A DNA stretch of 64,000 nucleotides from Rusavskia elegans. Lineage: Eukaryota > Ascomycota > Lecanoromycetes > Teloschistales > Teloschistaceae. Positions within the stretch are counted from its first letter, which is position 1, and each line of letters starts with the position of its first letter. The position numbers and the translations under genes are program-made. The stretch is taken from NCBI GenBank assembly GCA_011316305.1, contig SAUG01000071.1, forward strand, positions 62,001 through 126,000, read 5' to 3'. Of the stretch, positions 1 through 13,479 are shown in pieces. The notes beneath the pieces were generated by a model. It was not told the DNA's origin. It searched no databases and worked only from the letters and a program-made list of their open reading frames with translations.

Positions 1-260
1 TCTACTAATCAGATATTTATTAGCTAATTTAATAAAAGATTTTAGAATATAAATATTTAAGATTTCCGTTTAAATAACCTTATATAGACTATATTAGTTA
101 ACTTCGAACTATTAAAATTATTTTATTCTAATTAAAACTATATCCCTTTTAATAAAAATATTATTTTTTATTTTCGAATTTTATATCTTTTTATTAGCCT
201 TTACTTATATTATTATATCTTTAAATACTTTAGCTCGATTACGTAAAAGGAACAGTATAG
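1..260 (-). mobile_element. Gypsy element C1, left fragment (post-integrase part)
   Basis: RIP-degraded DNA homologous to about 19763-20020 in copy C3, so this is the part of element C that lies downstream of the integrase core on the minus strand. It is cut by the window edge on the left and by element A on the right. The last five bases (256-260, tatag) are repeated at 3631-3635 and form the target duplication of A. No intact frame is present. Confidence 0.8.
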
Positions 261-669
261 TATAACGTTTCTATATATCAGAAGGCGTTGCGCTCGAGTC
301 TAGCTATAGCCGTAGACGTAGTCCGAACTACTAAATAGTAAAGGAGTTCTAGCGTAAGTTATCGTAACTAATCCTATATAGCCGTAGAGGTATAGTTATA
401 ATATTATAAGGTATCTTCGTTATAAAATAATTAAAAAGAAAATAGTAAAGACGTATTTAATAATTATATTTATAACTAACGAAAGAAACTATCTATAGAA
501 GTAATAAGCGATATATATAGTAAAAGTAGCTATAAAAGCTGATAGGTAGCCGTCTACTAAAAGTCCTATTAGAAGGGGCGGCTATAGCGGCTATAGGCGG
601 CTATAGATAATTAGGCTCGCTTATTTAACTAATTTTCTAGAGAATCTCTATAAAGTCGTAGATATAATA
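261..669 (-). repeat. Left LTR of element A (409 bp)
   Basis: Direct repeat of 3222-3630, and homologous to 60585-60993 and 63524-63932. All four copies have the same length, so the boundaries are firm. Differences between copies are mostly C/T and G/A changes typical of RIP. Confidence 0.9.
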
Positions 670-786
670 CGGCCCCCCCTATATCGCTTCTTACCTAATT
701 TATAATCCGTCTGCGGGGTATAAAAAGGTATTCTTCCGGCCCTTTTTTTTTTTTCTTCTATTAATATTTCTATTATATATTTTCGA

Positions 787-1640
787 CGAGAAAACCGATT
801 AAAGTCTTTTCGCCGTATTTAGTCTAGAGAGGTTATAATATCTTTTCCTTATTTTTTATATATCCGTAATCCTTCGAAAGAATATAAAGTCGAGGTTAAT
901 AGTAATATTTATGGTAAATATACTCGGGTTTAGAAATTATACGATCTTTTAATATCTAATACTATCTATATATTAATTTTTTATTTCTTTTTATCTAAAA
1001 ATCTTTTAACCTTATATTTTATTTTACTAACCTTTATAGAAAAGCGTTTTAAAGATAAAAAAAATAAACTCCGTTCTAATATTACTAGTATTCTTAATAA
1101 ATATTCCGAGGCTCGTTATTATATCGAGTCCTTTTTTAATTCCGAAAAGAAAATTTATAATAAACGCTTAGCTTAAGAGTCGGATTTCCGCCGGCTTTTT
1201 AGTAAGTAGGAATATTTTATTACCTATTATCGCGCTTTAAATAAATATAAAAGTAATTTTATTATTTAGGAATAACGTATATTATTTCGGTTTAACGAGT
1301 TTAATAATTCGGTCGCGTTTTACTCCTCCGTTAGTTTTATACTAGCCGTATAAAAGGCTTCCGTTAAGTTAATATCTAGTTTAGGTTCGGATAATTTAAA
1401 TTAATTTTTAAGAGATTTTAATTTTTCCTAACCTATAGAAAGCGTAGGTATCTAAAGAAGGTCTAGTTAAAAGCTCCTTCGCTTTTACCTTTATAACCGG
1501 TTTTATATATCTATATTATAAATTATTTCCGGTTCCTCTAATAGTCCTACTAAATTTTATTCTTTAGTAACTATTTTATTCTACGATAATAAGGACGGGT
1601 ATTAATCGAACTCTTTATTTCTAGGTTATACGCTAAATAC
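787..1640 (+). pseudogene. Conserved plus-strand ORF of element A, unknown function
   Basis: This frame stays readable for hundreds of bases. Its interruptions are TAG/TAA codons expected from RIP of Gln or Trp codons. The same frame is conserved in element B (about 61100-61740): short motifs such as YYIESFFNS, FITYYR and KYKSNFI are kept in both, with conservative changes elsewhere. I do not recognise the product. It lies antisense to the Gag frame of the same element, tail to tail with it. It could be a captured host gene fragment or a second element protein. Confidence 0.5.
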
Positions 1641-2299
1641 CGGGTCTAGTATTTTTTTATTCTAATCTATTTAATTTAATTCGTAGTACTCGATTCTATT
1701 TATAGCTCGAACTATACTTTAGTATACTTTTCTAATATAATTTATCTAAAGCTATTAAATTATTTCTCTATTTTTATTATATTTTTAGGTAAATTATTAA
1801 AGTAGATAGTAATATTTTTTCTATACTTTTATATTCTAAACCTTTTTTCCTTTTTTAAAACTTTTATCCAATTCTTTAATATTATTATAGTTTATTACTA
1901 AAGCGATATCTATTTCTTTATTTAAAAGATTTTTATAGGCTAGGAAGTATATCGTTTAGAGTTCTATTTTTTTATTTACTATATTCTTTTCTATTAGCCT
2001 TTCTAAAATTAATTCCTTCTACTTATTTCCTAGGATAATATAGCTTCTTTAACTTTTAATAATAGTAAAATTTATTATTTTAATTAATCTATTTTTTATT
2101 TTAACTTTAATATCGAGAATTTTATTATCGTTTATTATTTATCTATAGAAATATCCCTTAATCTAGTTATAGAATCCCTTTATAACCTTATTATCTTCTT
2201 TTCTATTTATAAGAACTATTATTTATCAGCTTCCGATTTTAATTTTAAATACTACTATAAAGGGCTTTTCGGTTTTATATAATTTAGAATCGATTATTA

Positions 2300-3200
2300 G
2301 CTTCGTTTCCTATACTTTTTTTAGTTTTTTAGAAAAATATCCTGTCTCTACCTTATCTAATAGATAGATAGGGTAAGTATTATTATAGTAGACTAACTAG
2401 CTTTTTACTATATATTTATAGGGTAATTCTTCTATTATTTTAAAAAAGTATTTAATTATTTTAGTTACTTTTTTAGTTAGATAATTTTTTTTAAAATATC
2501 CTATTTTTCTATATAAGTAATAAGTTTTAGTTTTCGATTCTTTAGTTTTAGTAGTATTAAATTCTATTAGGTCTCCTCTAGATTTTCTTTTAGCGGGTCC
2601 TATTTTATTAAGCGCCTATTTATTTAAATATATTTTATATTACCTAGTATTAATCCTTATTACTAGCTCGATAAAATCTATTAACGAATCTAGTTCTTCG
2701 ATTGCTACTATAGTTTCTTTAACCTTTATCTAGAGTCCTTTATAAAAGTAGGCTTTTAGAACTAAATCTTCCTAATCTATTTTATAAGCTAACGTTCTAA
2801 ACTAAGTAGCGTAGATAACTACTAATTTTTATTACTTTAGAACTATTAGTTTTCTTCCTATTACCCTTTCCTTATTATTATCTCCGAAGGCTTCTTTTAT
2901 AGCTATAATAAGATTACCGAAGGTATAGAAGATCTATAATATTTTATCTTCTCTCTATCCTTTTAGGTTATCGAGATAGTCTTCTATTCGAAGCTATACC
3001 TAATTAAGGGCAGCCTTTCCTAGATATAATATTATAAATAGGATTTTAACTACTTTATTCGGAAACTAGTTTATATATAATATAAAATAGATATTTATCT
3101 AAATAATCTATAGCTTTAAAGATCTTTTATCTCCTTTATAGATATTTAGAATTACTACTTTAATAGTATCGTTTCGATCTATAGGTCGGGATAATAAGAC
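2300..3200 (-). pseudogene. Gag pseudogene of element A
   Basis: Read on the minus strand, this region has a Ty3/Gypsy-type Gag pattern: a helical capsid segment with QFPNKVVKILFI, then a section with AYFYKGL, then a zinc-knuckle remnant at about 2465-2535 with spacing C-x2-C-x4-H-x4-C. Its Cys and His codons now read Tyr, as G-to-A or C-to-T RIP would produce. No protease or reverse transcriptase follows, so the element is probably non-autonomous. Limits are approximate. Confidence 0.75.
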
Positions 3201-3221
3201 TAATATAGTAAATCGTTAAAA

Positions 3222-3630
3222 TATAATATCTTTATATATTAGAGGGCGTTACGCTCGAGCCTAGCTATAGCTATAGATATAGTCCGAACTACTAAATAGT
3301 AAAGGAGTCCTAGTATAGATTATTATAACTAATTTTATATAGCCGTAGAAGTATAGTTATAATATTATAAAATATTTTTATTATAAGATAATTAAGAAGA
3401 AAATAGTAGAAATATATTTAATAATTATATTAACGACTAATAAAAGAAACTATCTATAGGAATAATAAACGATATATATAATAAGAGTAGCCGTAAAGGC
3501 CGACAGGTAGCCGTCTATTAAAAGTCCTATTAGGAAGGGCGGCTATAGCGGCTATTGGCGGCTATAGATAATTAGGCTCGCTTATTTAATCAATTTTCTA
3601 GGGAACCTCTATAGAATCGTGGACGTAATA
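3222..3630 (-). repeat. Right LTR of element A (409 bp)
   Basis: Direct repeat of 261-669. Because gag reads leftward, this should be the 5' LTR that drives gag. Confidence 0.9.
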
Positions 3631-5790
3631 TATAGAATCGATTTTCTTATTATATCTTTCCGGAAAAGAGCTAGAAATATTAGTCGGTAATATCGTATTA
3701 ATACTATAAAATAAATAGAAAAATAAAAATCTAGTTTTCGTATATATATAAATATATATAGTAAATAGAATCTAGTTTAAATAAAGATTCTAAATTTTTT
3801 TCGGCTACCTGATATAATATTTAATAAATATTTTCCCGAAAACTCTATTAAACCTTTTAATAGCGTTATTTATTCGTAGGTAATAAAGTATTATACCTCG
3901 ATACTTAACCTCTAATAGGCGGTATATTTTATTTATAGCTAGAATCTAAAGATTTATATTTCGATTAGTAATAATTTCTTTTAGAAAATTATAATTATAA
4001 TAGATCCGATAGATAATAAATTCGGCTAGTACCTCTACTATTATATTTAAAAATAACTAAACTATGGACTATCGGATAATATAGTTAATTATAATTATAA
4101 TCTATTTATTTCTCTAGTTAGTTTCTAGTAAAGAACTAATAAAATCGAATCTCTAATATTTAAAAGGATTTAATCTATTTTTCTAGATACTAGAAAGATA
4201 TATTATATCCCGTTTAATATTATAAAAAATAGTAGTAAATTAATATTCGGGATAGTATTTAATATAATATTTAATATTCTTTTTTATTTCGGGCTACTAC
4301 TATTTTATATAAATAATATCTATTTTTATTTTATATAAATAGTAACTATATTATTTATAGATATAGTCTAGAAAATTTATATAAATCTATATTAGGATAT
4401 AGATTATCTAATTATTCTAAAGCGAATCCCGGTACTATATTATATTATCTTTAACTCGGAAATAATATTTATATTTTTCTAAAATAACCTTTATTTCCGG
4501 ATTATTAGATAGGGTTTCGGATTCTATATAAACTCTAATAGCGTTATTAAATAAAATCGTATAATTATCGACTTTACCGGTAAATAGCTAGAAGTCTCCT
4601 TTTTAATTTAAAGTATCTACTACTATTATTTTACTATCCGGTTTATATTTAATATCGGGTTTATATTTTCTAAATTCCGCGAACTAGTAAATAAATTTCC
4701 TAAAAGATTTAATAGTAGTTTTAAAATATTATAAATTAATATAATCCGTTTTAATAATTATAGTCGTTCCGTTTTTAATATATTAGCGCTATCGTTATAG
4801 AAATTCCTTAATAGCGAGAAGTTTTTATTTATAAATAGTATAATTTCGTTCTATAGATATAAATACCTTATTTTCGAAAGTAATAGGCTATTTAATACTA
4901 TTAGTATTAACCTAATAGAAAATAGCGCTCTATTTAAAATCGGAGATATCTATTTTAATAATAAAAGATAGAGTTATATCGGGCTAAATAAATATTTTAT
5001 TATTTATTATAATATTTTTAATTAGTTTATATATATTTCGAGCTAAGAAATATATTTAAATTAGTTTATACTTTTTACCTTTTAAGCTCTAGATTAATTT
5101 ATAGAAAGGCCCGTATATTAACGCGAAATTTTCTATAAATTTCCGATAATAAATATATAATTCTAAAAAAATTAATATATTATATACTATTTATAACAGT
5201 AGCTAGTTTCTAATAGCTTTTACCTTCGCTATATCTATACGGACTTTTCTATTACTAATAATATACTTATAGAATTTAATATACTTCTAAAAAAATAGAT
5301 ATTTCGAAGGTTTTATAAATAGTTAATTCTTTTCGAATACTTTTATAACAGCTTTAATATTCTATAGGTACTCCTCTTTATTCTTCGAATAAATTAAAAT
5401 ATTATCGAGGTAAACTACTATAAAATCGTCGAATAACGGCTTAAATATATTATTTATTATAGTTTAGAATATTATAGATATATTCGTCAAATTAAATAAT
5501 ATAACTAAAAATTTATATTTACTAGTTTTAATATTAAAAGCCGTTTTTATATAATCTTTTTTAATAATATTAATCTACTAGTAACCGTTTATTAGATTAA
5601 TTTTATTAAAATACTTCGCTATCCCGATAATATCTAGATAATTTTAAATTTTAGATAATAGATATCGATTCTTTATAGTTATACTATTAAGGCCCCGGTA
5701 GTCGATATATATACGCTAGCTACTATTCTTTTTTTTAATAAAAAAAACAGGCGCGCCCTAAAAAAATTAATTTAGTCGAATTAATTTTCG
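3631..5790 (-). pseudogene. C1 pol pseudogene (RT, RNase H, integrase)
   Basis: Minus-strand translation gives a Ty3/Gypsy reverse transcriptase at about 5335-5760, with GAPVFFIKKK, IDYRGLNSITIKNRY, INGYYQI and VVYLDNILIYS (the YLDD catalytic box with Asp to Asn). RNase H follows at about 4520-4995 (ERNYTIY, then YQFAEFRKYKPDIKYKPDS). The integrase core is at about 3690-4110, with EVLAEF, KEIITNRN and NNAIKRFNRVFGK matching the usual D,D-35-E context. Gln and Trp codons are now stops. The integrase C-terminus is cut by element A. Confidence 0.9.
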
Positions 5791-8151
5791 TTCGATAAAA
5801 TATTTAATCTAGTATTTTTACTTTTTTTTCTATTTAGGAAATAAACTATAATAAACTCGATTAATAAATTTAATATCGCCGGTTTTAATTATATAATCTA
5901 ATAGCCTTTCTAGTAGTAATTTTATCGGAAAATTATTTTAAAGATAGTTTAGAAATTTCGGGCTAAAAATTCTATCTAGTTCTATATTATCTATTATTTT
6001 CTAGACCGGGTTAAATTATTTCGGAAAGTTAGATTTATTTCGTATAATATATATATAGGCCTATATACTCGTTTTAATAAGTTATTTAAATCTTTTAAAA
6101 TTAATTTTAGAAAATTCGGTCGGAATATTTTTAAAAAATTATAAATAGTATATATTTAAGGCGCTATATAATCTAAATATAATTTTATTTTTCTAAATTT
6201 ATATTTCTAGAATATTATAGTTAGATACTAAATTATATTATATCTAGAAAATTTATCTAAAAATTAAATTATAGTCTATATCTAATACTATATAAGGAAT
6301 AATAGTAAAAAAAGCTCTATAAAACTAGAAAAGTTCTATTATTTCTAAAATATCTATAGTCTTATTACCTTCAAGCTATATTCTATCTAATAACTATTAA
6401 AGTTCTAATTTTAAAAGATTAATAATACGTTTAGCGATAAAGTAATTAATAGTATTTAAATTAGTAGAAATTTTAAAATAATTCCTATTAACTTCTAGAT
6501 TAAACTATATCTATCTATAGAGGCCCGATATTCGATTTATATATAAAATTCGCTTATTATTTTATATATCTTTAAATAATAATATTATATTTTAGGAAGT
6601 AGTTAAAATCTTTTCCGGTATCTTTTTAAAAATTATTTCTAATTCTTTAATTCTTATTTTAACTAGACTAAACTATTTTTCTATTATTAAAAGCTTTTTA
6701 TCGGTATTATATATACGCCCGAATATATATAATACTATTTATTTTCTAATAATCTATTATTAGCGGTTACTAATAAATCTTTTTTTTCCGAAAAAATCTA
6801 ATCTATAGAAATATATCCCGGAATATAAATATTCCGGTAATCTTTTTTATAATAGTTAAGCTTTCGATATTTATAATATTTATTTATACTATTTAATCCC
6901 CTTCGTCTATTTTTTTTTTTTAATTATTTCGGCTTCGGCTATAGCCGCTTTAACCGTTTTAACTACTAGTATTTATAGAGTTGGTTTTAGCGGTACTAGA
7001 TTATTTGCCTATAAAAAATAACTATAGTACCCCGGTTACTATAGTATTTAATATTAACCTTTTCGAATATTATTATAGCGTTTATAATATTAATTAAATT
7101 TATCGGTTATCCGCTTTATTATTATAAAACGAGATATTATTCGGTAGCTAACTAGATATTAGGCTTTAAATAATTAATAAAATATTTTAAAGTAATAAAT
7201 TTACTAATTTCGCTTTTAATATCTATATATAATTTAATAAAAGTAAATTAGTATATTTTAATATCGCTAAAGGTTTTAGCCTAGGTTAATTTATAATAAA
7301 TAGCTAAAGCCTTTTCTATAAAATTTAATTTATTCTATTATTTTAAAAAAGTTTTATAGAAGTATTTCTAGAAATTTTTATTTAGATTAGAAACCTATTT
7401 AATATACTATAGTTTAGTATTATTAATAAATTACTAACTATTATAGAAAATAGAATTAGAAATAGTTACGCTATAAAACTAATAATAATATTTATAGCGG
7501 CAGAACCAGATATAAACGATATAGTAGTTATATTTATAATTTTTAAAATTAGGAGGCTTTTTATTATAAACGTTCTACGCTATATAGGCTATTAAAACGT
7601 TAGAAATATTAAAAAAAATAGATTTATATAATAGTAGATTAGATTTTTCCTAGAAAATCTTAGTAGACTTTAGTTTAGGCTATTATAACCGGAATAATAA
7701 TAATTTAAACCGGTATAACTATTTCTATAATTTATATAAAGATAACTAAAGAATCGGTTATATCTATTACTAGGCCTATTTTTACTATTACTATTATAAA
7801 AATTATTATTTCCGGAAATATTTAAAATATTCCCGAAACTAATATCTTTTTTAAAAATATCTTTTTTTATAGTCGGAATAGTAGCGAATTAGGCTATAAA
7901 TAAATTATTTAAAAAGGTTTTATAATAGGATTTCTAATTTATATAAATTTTAGGAAAAGCCGTATTTTTATTATATATTATTATTCGCTTTATATCGATA
8001 TCGAATTAAAAGTAAAAGAAATATTTTATTTAGAAACTTATATTCGAATTTAGAGAATTTTATTTATAAAAGTAGATAAAATCGATTTAAAAAAGCTTTA
8101 ATAATAGAACCGAATTAAATTATATATAGCCTGAAAATTTATTATTATTAG

Positions 8152-8366
8152 TATAGAAATCTAAACTATTTTCCTATAACTATAGAAAAGTAAGATATTT
8201 ATATATATAAATATTATTATATTAGAACTATATCTATTTCTATACCCGCTTTCATAATTAATAATCTAATTAATTAATACCCGAATTCGTATATAACTAT
8301 ATAATCTAGATATATATTCTATAACTTTTTAAACCGTTTATATAGTTCGGAATTTTGACTATTATA
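8152..8366 (-). repeat. Right LTR of C1 (215 bp)
   Basis: Homologous and equal in length to 24538-24752 (C3 right). Also homologous to the split LTRs 12835-12964 plus 16232-16315 (C2) and 16902-17108 plus 17541-17548 (C3 left). On the minus strand this is the 5' LTR. C2 begins directly at its right edge with no left LTR of its own. Confidence 0.88.
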
Positions 8367-10440
8367 CGGGTTAATATTATAAAATAAATAGAAAAAAAAA
8401 ATCTAGTAATTATATATATACGAATATATATAATAAATAGAATCTAGTTTAAAAAAAGATTTTAAATTTTTTTCGGCTATTTTATATAATATTTAGTAAA
8501 TATTTTTCCGAAAACCCCGTTAATCTTTTTAATAACGCTATTTATTTATAGGTAATAAAATATTATACTTTAATATTTAATTTTTAGTAGACGGTATATC
8601 TTATTTATAGCTAGAATCTAAAGATTTATACTTTAATTAATAATAATTCCTTTCGGAAAATTATAATTATAGTAGATCTGATAGATAATAAATTTAGCTA
8701 ATACTTCTACTATTAAATTTAAAAGCGATTAAACTATAGACTATAAAGTAGTATAGTTAATTATAGTTATAATCGATTTATTACTCTAGTAAATTTTTAA
8801 TAAAAAATCGATAAAATCGAATTTCTAGCGTTTAAAAGAATTTAATCTATTTTTCTAAATACTGGAAAAATATATTATATTCTATTTAATATTATAAGAA
8901 ATAGTAGTAAATTAGTATTCGGGCTAGTATTTAATATAATATTTAATATTCTTTTTTATTTCTGGCTACTACTATTTTATATAAATAATATCTATTATTA
9001 TTATATTTAATTAGTAATTATATTATTTATAGATATAACCTGATATATTTATATAAACCTATACTAGAATATAGAATATTTATTTACTTTAAAGCGAGTT
9101 CCGATACTCTATTATATTATTTTAAACTCGAAAATAATATTGATATTTTTTTAAAATAGTTTTTATTTCCGGATTATTAAATTGAATTTCGGATTCTATA
9201 TAAATTCTAATAATACTATTAATTAAAAATATATTATTATTAAAATTACTAATAAATAGCTAGAAGTTTCTTTTTTAATTTAAAATATCTACTACCGTTA
9301 TTTTACTATCCGATTTATATTTAATATCGAATTTATACTTTCTAAATTCTATAAGCTAGTAAATAAGCTTTCTAAAAAATTTAATAGTAGTTTTAAAATA
9401 TTATAAATCTATATAATCCGTTCTAATAACTATAGTTATTCTATTTTCGATATAGTAATATTATTACTATAAAGATTTTTTATTAGTAAAAAGTTTTTAT
9501 TTATAGATTATATAATTTCGTTTTATAGATATATATATCTTACTTTTAAAAGTAATAGGCTATTTAATACTATTAGTATTAATTTAATTAAAAATAGTAT
9601 TCTATTTAAAATTAGAAATATTCGTTTCGATAATAAAAAGTAAAATTATATCGGGCTAAATGAATATTTTATTATTTATAATAATATTTTTAATTAGTAT
9701 AAATATATTTTTAATAGAATTACTTATTCGAATTAATTTTTATTTTTTATCTTCTAAATTTTAGATTAATTTATAAAAAAGCCTATATATTAGTATAAAA
9801 TTCTCTGTAAATTTCTAGTAATAGATATATAATTCTAAAAAGGACTATATATTATATACTATTTATAGTAGTAGCTAGTTTCTAATAGTTTTTACTTTTA
9901 CTATATCTATATAGATTTTTTTATTATTAATAATATATTTATAAAATTTAATATATTTTTAAAAAAATAGATATTTTAATAGTTTTATAAATAGTTAGTT
10001 TTTTTTGAGTACTTTTATAATAGCTTTATTATATTATAGATATTCCTCTTCGTTTTTTAAATAGATTAAAATATTATCGAGGTAAACTACTATAAATTTA
10101 TCGAGAAATAGCCTAAATATATTATTTATTATAGTTTAAAGTCTTATAAATACGTTTATTAAATTAAATAATATAATTAAATACTTATATTTATAAATTC
10201 TAGTATTAAAAGCTATTTTTATATTTTTTTTTTCGATAATACTAAACTACTAGTAACTATTTATTAAATTAATTTTACTAAAATACTTCGCTATTCTAAT
10301 AAAATTTAAATAAATTTAAATTTAGAAAATAGATACCTAATTTTTATATTTATATTATTAAAGCCCTAGTAGTCGATATATATATACTAGCTACCGTCCT
10401 TTTTTTTAGTAAAAAAAAACGGGCGCGTTTTAAAGAATTT
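8367..10440 (-). pseudogene. C2 pol pseudogene
   Basis: Minus-strand remnants of integrase (about 8390-8800), RNase H and reverse transcriptase (about 10010-10440), aligned with the C1 and C3 counterparts. The start of the RT is marked on the plus strand by gggcgcgttttaaag near 10421, the reverse complement of the GAPVFF-type motif. It is heavily stopped by RIP. Confidence 0.85.
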
Positions 10441-12834
10441 AATTTAGTTAAATTAATTTTTATTTAATAAAATATTTAATTTAGTACTTTTACTCCTCGT
10501 TTTATTTAGAAGATAAACTATAATAAGTTCGATTAATAGATCGAATATTACCGATTTTAATTATATAATCTAATAGCTTTTCTAATAATAGTTTTATCGG
10601 AAAGTTATTTTAAAAATAATCTAGAAATTTTAAGCCGAAAATTCTATCTAATTCTATATAGTCTTTTATTTTTTAAACCGGGTTAAATTATTCTAGAAAA
10701 TTAGATTCGTTTTATATAATATATAGGTAAACCTATACGCATTTTCTAATAAATTATTTAAATCTTTTAAAATTAATTTTAGAAAACTCGATTAGAATAT
10801 TTTTAAAAAGTTTTATATAATATATATTCGAAGCGTTATATAATTAATATATAATTTTCTTTTTCCAAATTTATATTTCTAGAATATTATAGTTAGATAC
10901 TAAATTATATTACTTCTAGAAATTTTTTTAAAAAATTAGATTATAGTTTATATCTAGTACTATATAAAAAATAATAGTAAAAAAAACTTTATAAAATTAT
11001 AAAAATTCTATCGCTTCTAAAATATTTATAGTTTTACTACTTTCGAATTATATTCTATTTAATAATTACTAAAATTTAAATTTTTATAGATTAATAATAT
11101 ATTTAATAATAAAGTAGTTAATAGTATCTAAATTAGTAAAAACTTCGAAGTAATTTCTATAAATTTCTAGATTAAACTATATCTATCTATTAAAGCTCGG
11201 TATTCGATCTATATATAAAAGTCGCTTACTATTTTATATATATTTTTAAATAATAATATTATATTCCGGGAAATAATTTAAATTTTTTTTAATATCTTTT
11301 TAGAAGTTATTTTTAATTCTTCGATTTATATTTTAACTAGATTAAGCTATTTCTCTATTAATAAATACTTTTTATTAATATTATATATATATCCGGATAT
11401 ATATAATATTATTTATTTTCTAATAATCTATTATTAATAGTTCCTAATAGGCTTTTTTTTTTTTAAAAAAAATCTAACCTATAGAAATATATCCCGGAAT
11501 ATAAATATTTCGATAATTTTTTTTATAATAGTTAGATTTCCTATAATTATAGTATTTATTTATACTATTTAATTCTCTATATTTATTTTTTTCTTTTTTA
11601 ACTACTTCGGTTTCGGCTACGGCCGTTTCGATTATTTCGACTACTAGTATCTATAGAGTTAGTTTCGGTAATATTAGATTATTTAACTATCGAAAATATT
11701 ATAATATTTTAATTATTAATATTTTTAGTAGTAATTTTTTTTAAATATCGTTATAGTATTAATAATATTTATAAAAATTACTAGTTATCTACTTTATTAT
11801 TATAAAATAAAATATCTTTTATTAGCTATCTAGATATTAGGCTTTAGATAATCGATAGAATATTTTAAAGTAATATATTTACTAATTTTATTTTTAATAT
11901 CTATATATAATTTAATAAAAATAAAATAGTAATTTTTAATATCGCTGAATTTATATTCTAGATTAATCTATACTAAATAGTTAAAGTATTTTCTATAAAG
12001 TTAAATTTATTCTATTATTTTAGAAGGATTTTTTTTAAAATATTTCTAGGAGTTTTTATTTAGATTAGAAATCTATTTAATACACTACGGTTTAATCAAT
12101 AAAGTATTAACTACTATAGAAAATAGGGTCTGTAATAGTTATACTATAGGACTAGTAATAATATTTATAGCGGCGGAATTAGATATACGCGATATAATAG
12201 TTTTATTTATAATCTTTAAAATTAAAAGGCTTTTTATTATAGATATCCTATACTACGTAGGCTATAGAAATTTTAGAAATTTTAGAAATTTTAGAAGAAA
12301 TAGACCTATATAATAACGGGTTAGAATTTCTACTAGAAAGCTCCAGTAGCTTTAGATTAAAATCGCTACGATCGGAATAATAATAATTTAAACCGGTATA
12401 ACTATTTCTACGGTTTATATAAAGATAATTAAAAGATCGATTATATCTATTACTAGACCTGCTTTTATTATCGCTATTATAAAAATTATTATTTCCGGAA
12501 ATATCTAAAATATTCCCGAAAGTAATATCTTTTCTAGAAGAATCGTTTTCTATAATAGAAACGAAAGCGAATTAGATTATAAATAAATTATTTAAAAAGA
12601 TTCTATAATAGGACTTTTAATTTATATAAATTTCAGATAAGATTATATTTTTATTATATACTATTATTCGCTCTATACTAGTACTAAATTAAAAGTAAAG
12701 AAAATATTTTATTTAGAAATTTATATTCGAATTTAGAGAGTTTTATTTATAAAAGTAAATAAAATCGGTTTAAAAAAAGTTTAATAATAGAGTAAAAGTA
12801 GATCGTTTATAATCTAAAAGGTTATTACTACTAG

Positions 12835-12964
12835 TATAGAATTTTAAACTAATTTTCTATAATTATCGAAGAGTAAAGTATTTATATATATAAGTATTCC
12901 TACGCTAGATCTATATTTATTTCTATACCCGCTTTTATAATTAGTGATCGAATTATTTAAAATC
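12835..12964 (-). repeat. C2 right LTR, part 1 (split by element D)
   Basis: First 130 bp of the 215-bp C LTR. Its last five bases (12960-12964, aaatc) are the left copy of the TSD of element D. The remainder is at 16232-16315. Confidence 0.85.
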
Positions 12965-13147
12965 TGTTATGACAAGGTCAAATATAGATAATAATTGGAT
13001 GGTGGAAGGTTGATTGTTTTATGGAGAAGGCCTGCGGGTATAAAAGGTGCGCGCCAAGGCCGCTATCTAATCTAGCGAGCCGTACTAAACCTAATTAGAC
13101 AACTTATTTATATACTACTCGGCCTTATAAAAGCTTGCTCTATAATA
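12965..13147 (-). repeat. Left LTR of element D (183 bp)
   Basis: Direct repeat of 16044-16226. It contains tataaaagg at about 13037-13046, a TATA-like box that points along the plus strand, opposite to the gag-protease frame. Confidence 0.9.
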
Positions 13148-13479
13148 AATACCCTAAAAAGAGAAAAAGGTATCGCCCTCGATACTATACCGAGCGCCAG
13201 CGAGATTATTAACTCTACTGCGCCTAGAATACGCCTAAATATATCCGCTATCTCTTCTATACGCGCCGTATAGCTTCTAGGACTTCCTACTTTTCTAAGT
13301 TCTTCTCTATATATATAGGCTCCTAGCTAGTTAAATCGAGGCGTTAGCGCTAAGGTAAGCGAGGGTATCGGTAACGGCGTAGCTTACGATTAGACGAGGC
13401 GACGTAGGTATAGCGCTTATATATATATATAACGGGGGGGGTAGAGACGGAGTTAGTTATAGAATTCCTAGAAGCTGAT

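Larger units (their letters stand above)
261..3630 (-). mobile_element. LTR element A, pol-less, nested in C1
   Basis: Two direct 409-bp LTRs (261-669 and 3222-3630) flank about 2.55 kb, with a perfect 5-bp TSD (tatag at 256-260 and 3631-3635). LTR ends read ta...ata, as expected for tg...aca after RIP. The body has a Gag-like frame on the minus strand in its right half and a second conserved frame on the plus strand in its left half. I see no reverse transcriptase or integrase. A pyrimidine run just inside the left LTR (about 670-680) reads as a polypurine tract on the minus strand, which fits minus-strand polarity. The empty site can be seen in C3 at about 19999-20060. A second copy (B) lies at 60585-63932. 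Confidence 0.88.
3631..8366 (-). mobile_element. Gypsy element C1, main part
   Basis: Continuation of C1 after the insertion of A. It contains a minus-strand pol (integrase, RNase H, reverse transcriptase, reading from left to right in reverse order) and a presumed gag/protease region at about 6300-8000. It ends in a 215-bp LTR at 8152-8366. It is homologous throughout to C2 (8367-12964) and C3 (about 20050-24752). All frames are destroyed by RIP. Confidence 0.88.
8367..12964 (-). mobile_element. Gypsy element C2, left-truncated copy
   Basis: Homologous to C1 from its integrase region to the right LTR. It starts immediately after the C1 right LTR, at a point equivalent to about 20060 in C3, so it lacks the post-integrase segment and a left LTR. 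That suggests a deletion or recombination between adjacent copies. Its right LTR is interrupted after 12964 by element D and resumes at 16232. Confidence 0.85.
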
